Shown: piece after piece, positions 46,701 to 58,700 of the stretch | Position numbering within the stretch: position 1 is the first letter of the stretch | Layout of the letters: each line of letters opens with the position of its first letter | Assembly (NCBI RefSeq): GCF_964340395.1 | Contig: NC_135569.1 | Coordinates: forward strand, 739,001-803,000 | Source: Glandiceps talaboti | Taxonomy: Eukaryota > Hemichordata > Enteropneusta > Spengelidae | Length of the DNA: 64,000 nucleotides | Direction: 5' to 3' | Notes under the pieces: model-generated | What the model was told of the DNA's origin: nothing | Seen by the model: only the letters and a program-made list of their open reading frames with translations | Database searches by the model: none | Translations under genes and position numbers: made by a program

Positions 46701-49700
46701 GGTTCAGCTGTGCTTGGTGTTGATTCTGCAGTGCTGTCAGTTTGTTGGATTGTTGTCACCTCTAGTGATGAAAGAGCCGGTTGAGTAGTTGAATCAGTTT
46801 GAAGTGTTGTCGCTGTTTGAATAACAGTTGTCAAAATTGGCTCAGTTGATGCTGAAGGTGTTGTTGAACTTGCAGCCTCTGTTTCTGTTGTTGGCTGTGT
46901 CGTCACTGCTTGAGTTAGAGTAGTTTGGGGAGTGGATGATAAAGTTGTGTCTTCAAGTGAAGTGGTGGTTGTGTCTTGTTGAGTTGTATCTGCAGTCACG
47001 GTGGTAGGCAATGGGGAACTGGTACTTGCAGATGACTCTAGAGCAGTGCTTGTTGGAAGACTTGTTGTTGAAATTGGTTCAGCTGTGCTTGGTGTTGATT
47101 CTGCAGTGCTGTCAGTTTGTTGGATTGTTGTCACCTCTAGTGATGAAAGAGTCGGTTGAGTAGTTGAATCAGTTTGAAGTGTTGTCGCTGTTTGAATAAC
47201 AGTTGTCAAAATTGGCTCAGTTGATGCTGAAGGTGTTGTTGAACTTGCAGTCTCTGTTTCTGTTGTTGGCTGTGTCGTCACTGCTTGAGTTAGAGTAGTT
47301 TGGGGAGTGGATGATATAGTTGTGTCTTCAAGTGAAGTGGTGGTTGTGTCTTGTTGAGTTGTATCTGCAGTCACGGTGGTAGGCAATGGGGAACTGGTAC
47401 TTGCAGATGACTTTAGAGCAGTGCTTGTTGGAAGACTTGTTGTTGAAATTGGTTCAGCTGTGCTTGGTGTTGATTCTGCAGTGCTGCCAGTTTGTTGGAT
47501 TGTTGTCACCTCTAGTGATGAAAGAGTCGGTTGAGTAGTTGAATCAGTTTGAAGTGTTGTCGCTGTTTGAATAACAGTTGTCAAAATTGGCTCAGTTGAT
47601 GCTGAAGGTGTTGTTGAACTTGCAGTCTCTGTTTCTGTTGTTGGCTGTGTCGTCACTGCTTGAGTTAGAGTAGTTTGGGGAGTGGATGATATAGTTGTGT
47701 CTTCAAGTGAAGTGGTGGTTGTGTCTTGTTGAGTTGTATCTGCAGTCACGGTGGTAGGCAATGAGGAACTGGTACTTGCAGATGACTCTAGAGCAGTGCT
47801 TGTTGGAAGACTTGTTGTTGAAATTGGTTCAGCTGTGCTTGGTGTTGATTCTGCAGTGCTGTCAGTTTGTTGGATTGTTGTCACCTCTAGTGATGAAAGA
47901 GTCGGTTGAGTAGTTGAATCAGTTTGAAGTGTTGTCGCTGTTTGAATAACAGTTGTCAAAATTGGCTCAGTTGATGCTGAAGGTGTTGTTGAACTTGCAG
48001 CCTCTGTTTCTGTTGTTGGCTGTGTCGTCACTGCTTGAGTTAGAGTAGTTTGGGGAGTGGATGATATAGTTGTGTCTTCAAGTGAAGTGGTGGTTGTGTC
48101 TTGTTGAGTTGTATCTGCAGTCACGGTGGTAGGCAATGAGGAACTGGTACTTGCAGATGACTCTAGAGCAGTGCTTGTTGGAAGACTTGTTGTTGAAATT
48201 GGTTCAGCTGTGCTTGGTGTTGATTCTGCAGTGCTGTCAGTTTGTTGGATTGTTGTCACCTCTAGTGATGAAAGAGTCGGTTGAGTAGTTGAATCAGTTT
48301 GAAGTGTTGTCGCTGTTTGAATAACAGTTGTCAAAATTGGCTCAGTTGATGCTGAAGGTGTTGTTGAACTTGCAGTCTCTGTTTCTGTTGTTGGCTGTGT
48401 CGTCACTGCTTGAGTTAGAGTAGTTTGGGGAGTGGATGATATAGTTGTGTCTTCAAGTGAAGTGGTGGTTGTGTCTTGTTGAGTTGTATCTGCAGTCACG
48501 GTGGTAGGCAATGGGGAACTGGTACTTGCAGATGACTTTAGAGCAGTGCTTGTTGGAAGACTTGTTGTTGAAATTGGTTCAGCTGTGCTTGGTGTTGATT
48601 CTGCAGTGCTGTCAGTTTGTTGGATTGTTGTCACCTCTAGTGATGAAAGAGTCGGTTGAGTAGTTGAATCAGTTTGAAGTGTTGTCGCTGTTTGAATAAC
48701 AGTTGTCAAAATTGGCTCAGTTGATGCTGAAGGTGTTGTTGAACTTGCAGTCTCTGTTTCTGTTGTTGGCTGTGTCGTCACTGCTTGAGTTAGAGTAGTT
48801 TGGGGAGTGGATGATATAGTTGTGTCTTCAAGTGAAGTGGTGGTTGTGTCTTGTTGAGTTGTATCTGCAGTCACGGTGGTAGGCAATGAGGAACTGGTAC
48901 TTGCAGATGACTCTAGAGCAGTGCTTGTTGGAAGACTTGTTGTTGAAATTGGTTCAGCTGTGCTTGGTGTTGATTCTGCAGTGCTGTCAGTTTGTTGGAT
49001 TGTTGTCACCTCTAGTGATGAAAGAGTCGGTTGAGTAGTTGAATCAGTTTGAAGTGTTGTCGCTGTTTGAATAACAGTTGTCAAAATTGGCTCAGTTGAT
49101 GCTGAAGGTGTTGTTGAACTTGCAGTCTCTGTTTCTGTTGTTGGCTGTGTCGTCACTGCTTGAGTTAGAGTAGTTTGGGGAGTGGATGATATAGTTGTGT
49201 CTTCAAGTGAAGTGGTGGTTGTGTCTTGTTGAGTTGTATCTGCAGTCACGGTGGTAGGCAATGAGGAACTGGTACTTGCAGATGACTCTAGAGCAGTGCT
49301 TGTTGGAAGACTTGTTGTTGAAATTGGTTCAGCTGTGCTTGGTGTTGATTCTGCAGTGCTGTCAGTTTGTTGGATTGTTGTCACCTCTAGTGATGAAAGA
49401 GTCGGTTGAGTAGTTGAATCAGTTTGAAGTGTTGTCGCTGTTTGAATAACAGTTGTCAAAATTGGCTCAGTTGATGCTGAAGGTGTTGTTGAACTTGCAG
49501 CCTCTGTTTCTGTTGTTGGCTGTGTCGTCACTGCTTGAGTTAGAGTAGTTTGGGGAGTGGATGATATAGTTGTGTCTTCAAGTGAAGTGGTGGTTGTGTC
49601 TTGTTGAGTTGTATCTGCAGTCACGGTGGTAGGCAATGAGGAACTGGTACTTGCAGATGACTCTAGAGCAGTGCTTGTTGGAAGACTTGTTGTTGAAATT

Positions 49701-52700
49701 GGTTCAGCTGTGCTTGGTGTTGATTCTGCAGTGCTGTCAGTTTGTTGGATTGTTGTCACCTCTAGTGATGAAAGAGTCGGTTGAGTAGTTGAATCAGTTT
49801 GAAGTGTTGTCGCTGTTTGAATAACAGTTGTCAAAATTGGCTCAGTTGATGCTGAAGGTGTTGTTGAACTTGCAGTCTCTGTTTCTGTTGTTGGCTGTGT
49901 CGTCACTGCTTGAGTTAGAGTAGTTTGGGGAGTGGATGATATAGTTGTGTCTTCAAGTGAAGTGGTGGTTGTGTCTTGTTGAGTTGTATCTGCAGTCACG
50001 GTGGTAGGCAATGGGGAACTGGTACTTGCAGATGACTTTAGAGCAGTGCTTGTTGGAAGACTTGTTGTTGAAATTGGTTCAGCTGTGCTTGGTGTTGATT
50101 CTGCAGTGCTGTCAGTTTGTTGGATTGTTGTCACCTCTAGTGATGAAAGAGTCGGTTGAGTAGTTGAATCAGTTTGAAGTGTTGTCGCTGTTTGAATAAC
50201 AGTTGTCAAAATTGGCTCAGTTGATGCTGAAGGTGTTGTTGAACTTGCAGTCTCTGTTTCTGTTGTTGGCTGTGTCGTCACTGCTTGAGTTAGAGTAGTT
50301 TGGGGAGTGGATGATATAGTTGTGTCTTCAAGTGAAGTGGTGGTTGTGTCTTGTTGAGTTGTATCTGCAGTCACGGTGGTAGGCAATGAGGAACTGGTAC
50401 TTGCAGATGACTCTAGAGCAGTGCTTGTTGGAAGACTTGTTGTTGAAATTGGTTCAGCTGTGCTTGGTGTTGATTCTGCAGTGCTGTCAGTTTGTTGGAT
50501 TGTTGTCACCTCTAGTGATGAAAGAGTCGGTTGAGTAGTTGAATCAGTTTGAAGTGTTGTCGCTGTTTGAATAACAGTTGTCAAAATTGGCTCAGTTGAT
50601 GCTGAAGGTGTTGTTGAACTTGCAGCCTCTGTTTCTGTTGTTGGCTGTGTCGTCACTGCTTGAGTTAGAGTAGTTTGGGGAGTGGATGATATAGTTGTGT
50701 CTTCAAGTGAAGTGGTGGTTGTGTCTTGTTGAGTTGTATCTGCAGTCACGGTGGTAGGCAATGAGGAACTGGTACTTGCAGATGACTCTAGAGCAGTGCT
50801 TGTTGGAAGACTTGTTGTTGAAATTGGTTCAGCTGTGCTTGGTGTTGATTCTGCAGTGCTGTCAGTTTGTTGGATTGTTGTCACCTCTAGTGATGAAAGA
50901 GTCGGTTGAGTAGTTGAATCAGTTTGAAGTGTTGTCGCTGTTTGAATAACAGTTGTCAAAATTGGCTCAGTTGATGCTGAAGGTGTTGTTGAACTTGCAG
51001 CCTCTGTTTCTGTTGTTGGCTGTGTCGTCACTGCTTGAGTTAGAGTAGTTTGGGGAGTGGGTGATATAGTTGTGTCTTCAAGTGAAGTGGTGGTTGTGTC
51101 TTGTTGAGTTGTATCTGCAGTCACGGTGGTAGGCAATGGGGAACTCGTACTTGCAGATGACTCTAGAGCAGTGCTTGTTGGAAGACTTGTTGTTGAAATT
51201 GGTTCAGCTGTGCTTGGTGTTGATTCTGCAGTGCTGTCAGTTTGTTGGATTGTTGTCACCTCTAGTGATGAAAGAGTCGGTTGAGTAGTTGAATCAGTTT
51301 GAAGTGTTGTCGCTGTTTGAATAACAGTTGTCAAAATTGGCTCAGTTGATGCTGAAGGTGTTGTTGAACTTGCAGCCTCTGTTTCTGTTGTTGGCTGTGT
51401 CGTCACTGCTTGAGTTAGAGTAGTTTGGGGAGTGGATGATATAGTTGTGTCTTCAAGTGAAGTGGTGGTTGTGTCTTGTTGAGTTGTATCTGCAGTCACG
51501 GTGGTAGGCAATGAGGAACTGGTACTTACAGATGACTCTAGAGCAGTGCTTGTTGGAAGACTTGTTGTTGAAATTGGTTCAGCTGTGCTTGGTGTTGATT
51601 CTGCAGTGCTGTCAGTTTGTTGGATTGTTGTCACCTCTAGTGATGAAAGAGTCGGTTGAGTAGTTGAATCAGTTTGAAGTGTTGTCGCTGTTTGAATAAC
51701 AGTTGTCAAAATTGGCTCAGTTGATGCTGAAGGTGTTGTTGAACTTGCAGCCTCTGTTTCTGTTGTTGGCTGTGTTGTCACTGCTTGAGTTAGAGTAGTT
51801 TGGGGAGTGGATGATATAGTTGTGTCTTCAAGTGAAGTGGTGGTTATGTCTTGTTGAGTTGTATCTGCAGTCACGGTGGTAGGCAATGAGGAACTGGTAC
51901 TTGCAGATGACTCTAGAGCAGTGCTTGTTGGAAGACTTGTTGTTGAAATTGGTTCAGCTGTGCTTGGTGTTGATTCTGCAGTGCTGTCAGTTTGTTGGAT
52001 TGTTGTCACCTCTAGTGATGAAAGAGTCGGTTGAGTAGTTGAATCAGTTTGAAGTGTTGTCGCTGTTTGAATAACAGTTGTCAAAATTGGCTCAGTTGAT
52101 GCTGAAGGTGTTGTTGAACTTGCAGCCTCTGTTTCTGTTGTTGGCTGTGTCGTCACTGCTTGAGTTAGAGTAGTTTGGGGAGTGGATGATATAGTTGTGT
52201 CTTCAAGTGAAGTGGTGGTTGTGTCTTGTTGAGTTGTATCTGCAGTCACGGTGGTAGGCAATGAGGAACTGGTACTTGCAGATGACTCTAGAGCAGTGCT
52301 TGTTGGAAGACTTGTTGTTGAAATTGGTTCAGCTGTGCTTGGTGTTGATTCTGCAGTGCTGTCAGTTTGTTGGATTGTTGTCACCTCTAGTGATGAAAGA
52401 GTCGGTTGAGTAGTTGAATCAGTTTGAAGTGTTGTCGCTGTTTGAATAACAGTTGTCAAAATTGGCTCAGTTGATGCTGAAGGTGTTGTTGAACTTGCAG
52501 TCTCTGTTTCTGTTGTTGGCTGTGTCGTCACTGCTTGAGTTAGAGTAGTTTGGGGAGTGGATGATATAGTTGTGTCTTCAAGTGAAGTGGTGGTTGTGTC
52601 TTGTTGAGTTGTATCTGCAGTCACGGTGGTAGGCAATGGGGAACTGGTACTTGCAGATGACTTTAGAGCAGTGCTTGTTGGAAGACTTGTTGTTGAAATT

Positions 52701-55700
52701 GGTTCAGCTGTGCTTGGTGTTGATTCTGCAGTGCTGTCAGTTTGTTGGATTGTTGTCACCTCTAGTGATGAAAGAGTCGGTTGAGTAGTTGAATCAGTTT
52801 GAAGTGTTGTCGCTGTTTGAATAACAGTTGTCAAAATTGGCTCAGTTGATGCTGAAGGTGTTGTTGAACTTGCAGTCTCTGTTTCTGTTGTTGGCTGTGT
52901 CGTCACTGCTTGAGTTAGAGTAGTTTGGGGAGTGGATGATATAGTTGTGTCTTCAAGTGAAGTAGTGGTTGTGTCTTGTTGAGTTGTATCTGCAGTCACG
53001 GTGGTAGGCAATGAGGAACTGGTACTTGCAGATGACTCTAGAGCAGTGCTTGTTGGAAGACTTGTTGTTGAAATTGGTTCAGCTGTGCTTGGTGTTGATT
53101 CTGCAGTGCTGTCAGTTTGTTGGATTGTTGTCACCTCTAGTGATGAAAGAGTCGGTTGAGTTGTTGAATCAGTTTGAAGTGTTGTCGCTGTTTGAATAAC
53201 AGTTGTCAAAATTGGCTCAGTTGATGCTGAAGGTGTTGTTGAACTTGCAGCCTCTGTTTCTGTTGTTGGCTGTGTCGTCACTGCTTGAGTTAGAGTAGTT
53301 TGGGGAGTGGATGATATAGTTGTGTCTTCAAGTGAAGTGGTGGTTGTGTCTTGTTGAGTTGTATCTGCAGTCACGGTGGTAGGCAATGGGGAACTGGTAC
53401 TTGCAGATGACTCTAGAGCAGTGCTTGTTGGAAGACTTGTTGTTGAAATTGGTTCAGCTGTGCTTGGTGTTGATTCTGCAGTGCTGTCAGTTTGTTGGAT
53501 TGTTGTCACCTCTAGTGATGAAAGAGTCGGTTGAGTAGTTGAATCAGTTTGAAGTGTTGTCGCTGTTTGAATAACAGTTGTCAAAATTGGCTCAGTTGAT
53601 GCTGAAGGTGTTGTTGAACTTGCAGTCTCTGTTTCTGTTGTTGGCTGTGTCGTCACTGCTTGAGTTAGAGTAGTTTGGGGAGTGGATGATATAGTTGTGT
53701 CTTCAAGTGAAGTGGTGGTTGTGTCTTGTTGAGTTGTATCTGCAGTCACGGTGGTAGGCAATGGGGAACTGGTACTTGCAGATGACTTTAGAGCAGTGCT
53801 TGTTGGAAGACTTGTTGTTGAAATTGGTTCAGCTGTGCTTGGTGTTGATTCTGCAGTGCTGTCAGTTTGTTGGATTGTTGTCACCTCTAGTGATGAAAGA
53901 GTCGGTTGAGTAGTTGAATCAGTTTGAAGTGTTGTCGCTGTTTGAATAACAGTTGTCAAAATTGGCTCAGTTGATGCTGAAGGTGTTGTTGAACTTGCAG
54001 TCTCTGTTTCTGTTGTTGGCTGTGTCGTCACTGCTTGAGTTAGAGTAGTTTGGGGAGTGGATGATATAGTTGTGTCTTCAAGTGAAGTGGTGGTTGTGTC
54101 TTGTTGAGTTGTATCTGCAGTCACGGTGGTAGGCAATGAGGAACTGGTACTTGCAGATGACTCTAGAGCAGTGCTTGTTGGAAGACTTGTTGTTGAAATT
54201 GGTTCAGCTGTGCTTGGTGTTGATTCTGCAGTGCTGTCAGTTTGTTGGATTGTTGTCACCTCTAGTGATGAAAGAGTCGGTTGAGTAGTTGAATCAGTTT
54301 GAAGTGTTGTCGCTGTTTGAATAACAGTTGTCAAAATTGGCTCAGTTGATGCTGAAGGTGTTGTTGAACTTGCAGTCTCTGTTTCTGTTGTTGGCTGTGT
54401 CGTCACTGCTTGAGTTAGAGTAGTTTGGGGAGTGGATGATATAGTTGTGTCTTCAAGTGAAGTGGTGGTTGTGTCTTGTTGAGTTGTATCTGCAGTCACG
54501 GTGGTAGGCAATGAGGAACTGGTACTTGCAGATGACTCTAGAGCAGTGCTTGTTGGAAGACTTGTTGTTGAAATTGGTTCAGCTGTGCTTGGTGTTGATT
54601 CTGCAGTGCTGTCAGTTTGTTGGATTGTTGTCACCTCTAGTGATGAAAGAGTCGGTTGAGTTGTTGAATCAGTTTGAAGTGTTGTCGCTGTTTGAATAAC
54701 AGTTGTCAAAATTGGCTCAGTTGATGCTGAAGGTGTTGTTGAACTTGCAGTCTCTGTTTCTGTTGTTGGCTGTGTCGTCACTGCTTGAGTTAGAGTAGTT
54801 TGGGGAGTGGATGATATAGTTGTGTCTTCAAGTGAAGTAGTGGTTGTGTCTTGTTGAGTTGTATCTGCAGTCACGGTGGTAGGCAATGAGGAACTGGTAC
54901 TTGCAGATGACTCTAGAGCAGTGCTTGTTGGAAGACTTGTTGTTGAAATTGGTTCAGCTGTGCTTGGTGTTGATTCTGCAGTGCTGTCAGTTTGTTGGAT
55001 TGTTGTCACCTCTAGTGATGAAAGAGTCGGTTGAGTTGTTGAATCAGTTTGAAGTGTTGTCGCTGTTTGAATAACAGTTGTCAAAATTGGCTCAGTTGAT
55101 GCTGAAGGTGTTGTTGAACTTGCAGCCTCTGTTTCTGTTGTTGGCTGTGTCGTCACTGCTTGAGTTAGAGTAGTTTGGGGAGTGGATGATATAGTTGTGT
55201 CTTCAAGTGAAGTGGTGGTTGTGTCTTGTTGAGTTGTATCTGCAGTCACGGTGGTAGGCAATGGGGAACTCGTACTTGCAGATGACTCTAGAGCAGTGCT
55301 TGTTGGAAGACTTGTTGTTGAAATTGGTTCAGCTGTGCTTGGTGTTGATTCTGCAGTGCTGTCAGTTTGTTGGATTGTTGTCACCTCTAGTGATGAAAGA
55401 GTCGGTTGAGTAGTTGAATCAGATTGAAGTGTTGTCACTGTTTGAATAACAGTTGTCAAAATTGGCTCAGTTGATGCTGAAGGTGTTGTTGAACTTGCAG
55501 TCTCTGTTTCTGTTGTTGGCTGTGTCGTCACTGCTTGAGTTAGAGTAGTTTGGGGAGTGGATGATATAGTTGTGTCTTCAAGTGAAGTGGTGGTTGTGTC
55601 TTGTTGAGTTGTATCTGCAGTCACGGTGGTAGGCAATGAGGAACTGGTACTTGCAGATGACTCTAGAGCAGTGCTTGTTGGAAGACTTGTTGTTGAAATT

Positions 55701-58700
55701 GGTTCAGCTGTGCTTGGTGTTGATTCTGCAGTGCTGTCAGTTTGTTGGATTGTTGTCACCTCTAGTGATGAAAGAGTCGGTTGAGTAGTTGAATCAGTTT
55801 GAAGTGTTGTCGCTGTTTGAATAACAGTTGTCAAAATTGGCTCAGTTGATGCTGAAGGTGTTGTTGAACTTGCAGCCTCTGTTTCTGTTGTTGGCTGTGT
55901 CGTCACTGCTTGAGTTAGAGTAGTTTGGGGAGTGGATGATATAGTTGTGTCTTCAAGTGAAGTGGTGGTTGTGTCTTGTTGAGTTGTATCTGCAGTCACG
56001 GTGGTAGGCAATGAGGAACTGGTACTTGCAGATGACTCTAGAGCAGTGCTTGTTGGAAGACTTGTTGTTGAAATTGGTTCAGCTGTGCTTGGTGTTGATT
56101 CTGCAGTGCTGTCAGTTTGTTGGATTGTTGTCACCTCTAGTGATGAAAGAGTCGGTTGAGTAGTTGAATCAGTTTGAAGTGTTGTCGCTGTTTGAATAAC
56201 AGTTGTCAAAATTGGCTCAGTTGATGCTGAAGGTGTTGTTGAACTTGCAGTCTCTGTTTCTGTTGTTGGCTGTGTCGTCACTGCTTGAGTTAGAGTAGTT
56301 TGGGGAGTGGATGATATAGTTGTGTCTTCAAGTGAAGTGGTGGTTGTGTCTTGTTGAGTTGTATCTGCAGTCACGGTGGTAGGCAATGAGGAACTGGTAC
56401 TTGCAGATGACTCTAGAGCAGTGCTTGTTGGAAGACTTGTTGTTGAAATTGGTTCAGCTGTGCTTGGTGTTGATTCTGCAGTGCTGTCAGTTTGTTGGAT
56501 TGTTGTCACCTCTAGTGATGAAAGAGTCGGTTGAGTTGTTGAATCAGTTTGAAGTGTTGTCGCTGTTTGAATAACAGTTGTCAAAATTGGCTCAGTTGAT
56601 GCTGAAGGTGTTGTTGAACTTGCAGTCTCTGTTTCTGTTGTTGGCTGTGTCGTCACTGCTTGAGTTAGAGTAGTTTGGGGAGTGGATGATATAGTTGTGT
56701 CTTCAAGTGAAGTAGTGGTTGTGTCTTGTTGAGTTGTATCTGCAGTCACGGTGGTAGGCAATGAGGAACTGGTACTTGCAGATGACTCTAGAGCAGTGCT
56801 TGTTGGAAGACTTGTTGTTGAAATTGGTTCAGCTGTGCTTGGTGTTGATTCTGCAGTGCTGTCAGTTTGTTGGATTGTTGTCACCTCTAGTGATGAAAGA
56901 GTCGGTTGAGTTGTTGAATCAGTTTGAAGTGTTGTCGCTGTTTGAATAACAGTTGTCAAAATTGGCTCAGTTGATGCTGAAGGTGTTGTTGAACTTGCAG
57001 CCTCTGTTTCTGTTGTTGGCTGTGTCGTCACTGCTTGAGTTAGAGTAGTTTGGGGAGTGGATGATATAGTTGTGTCTTCAAGTGAAGTGGTGGTTGTGTC
57101 TTGTTGAGTTGTATCTGCAGTCACGGTGGTAGGCAATGGGGAACTCGTACTTGCAGATGACTCTAGAGCAGTGCTTGTTGGAAGACTTGTTGTTGAAATT
57201 GGTTCAGCTGTGCTTGGTGTTGATTCTGCAGTGCTGTCAGTTTGTTGGATTGTTGTCACCTCTAGTGATGAAAGAGTCGGTTGAGTAGTTGAATCAGATT
57301 GAAGTGTTGTCACTGTTTGAATAACAGTTGTCAAAATTGGCTCAGTTGATGCTGAAGGTGTTGTTGAACTTGCAGTCTCTGTTTCTGTTGTTGGCTGTGT
57401 CGTCACTGCTTGAGTTAGAGTAGTTTGGGGAGTGGATGATATAGTTGTGTCTTCAAGTGAAGTGGTGGTTGTGTCTTGTTGAGTTGTATCTGCAGTCACG
57501 GTGGTAGGCAATGAGGAACTGGTACTTGCAGATGACTCTAGAGCAGTGCTTGTTGGAAGACTTGTTGTTGAAATTGGTTCAGCTGTGCTTGGTGTTGATT
57601 CTGCAGTGCTGTCAGTTTGTTGGATTGTTGTCACCTCTAGTGATGAAAGAGTCGGTTGAGTAGTTGAATCAGTTTGAAGTGTTGTCGCTGTTTGAATAAC
57701 AGTTGTCAAAATTGGCTCAGTTGATGCTGAAGGTGTTGTTGAACTTGCAGCCTCTGTTTCTGTTGTTGGCTGTGTCGTCACTGCTTGAGTTAGAGTAGTT
57801 TGGGGAGTGGATGATATAGTTGTGTCTTCAAGTGAAGTGGTGGTTGTGTCTTGTTGAGTTGTATCTGCAGTCACGGTGGTAGGCAATGAGGAACTGGTAC
57901 TTGCAGATGACTCTAGAGCAGTGCTTGTTGGAAGACTTGTTGTTGAAATTGGTTCAGCTGTGCTTGGTGTTGATTCTGCAGTGCTGTCAGTTTGTTGGAT
58001 TGTTGTCACCTCTAGTGATGAAAGAGTCGGTTGAGTAGTTGAATCAGTTTGAAGTGTTGTCGCTGTTTGAATAACAGTTGTCAAAATTGGCTCAGTTGAT
58101 GCTGAAGGTGTTGTTGAACTTGCAGTCTCTGTTTCTGTTGTTGGCTGTGTCGTCACTGCTTGAGTTAGAGTAGTTTGGGGAGTGGATGATATAGTTGTGT
58201 CTTCAAGTGAAGTGGTGGTTGTGTCTTGTTGAGTTGTATCTGCAGTCACGGTGGTAGGCAATGAGGAACTGGTACTTGCAGATGACTCTAGAGCAGTGCT
58301 TGTTGGAAGAGTTGTTGTTGAAATTGGTTCAGCTGTGCTTGGTGTTGATTCTGCAGTGCTGTCAGTTTGTTGGATTGTTGTAACCTCTAGTGATGAAAGA
58401 GTCGGTTGAGTAGTTGAATCAGTTTGAAGTGTTGTCGCTGTTTGAATAACAGTTGTCAAAATTGGCTCAGTTGATGCTGAAGGTGTTGTTGAACTTGCAG
58501 CCTCTGTTTCTGTTGTTGGCTGTGTCGTCACTGCTTGAGTTAGAGTAGTTTGGGGAGTGGATGATATAGTTGTGTCTTCAAGTGAAGTGGTGGTTGTGTC
58601 TTGTTGAGTTGTATCTGCAGTCACGGTGGTAGGCAATGGGGAACTCGTACTTGCAGATGACTCTAGAGCAGTGCTTGTTGGAAGACTTGTTGTTGAAATT

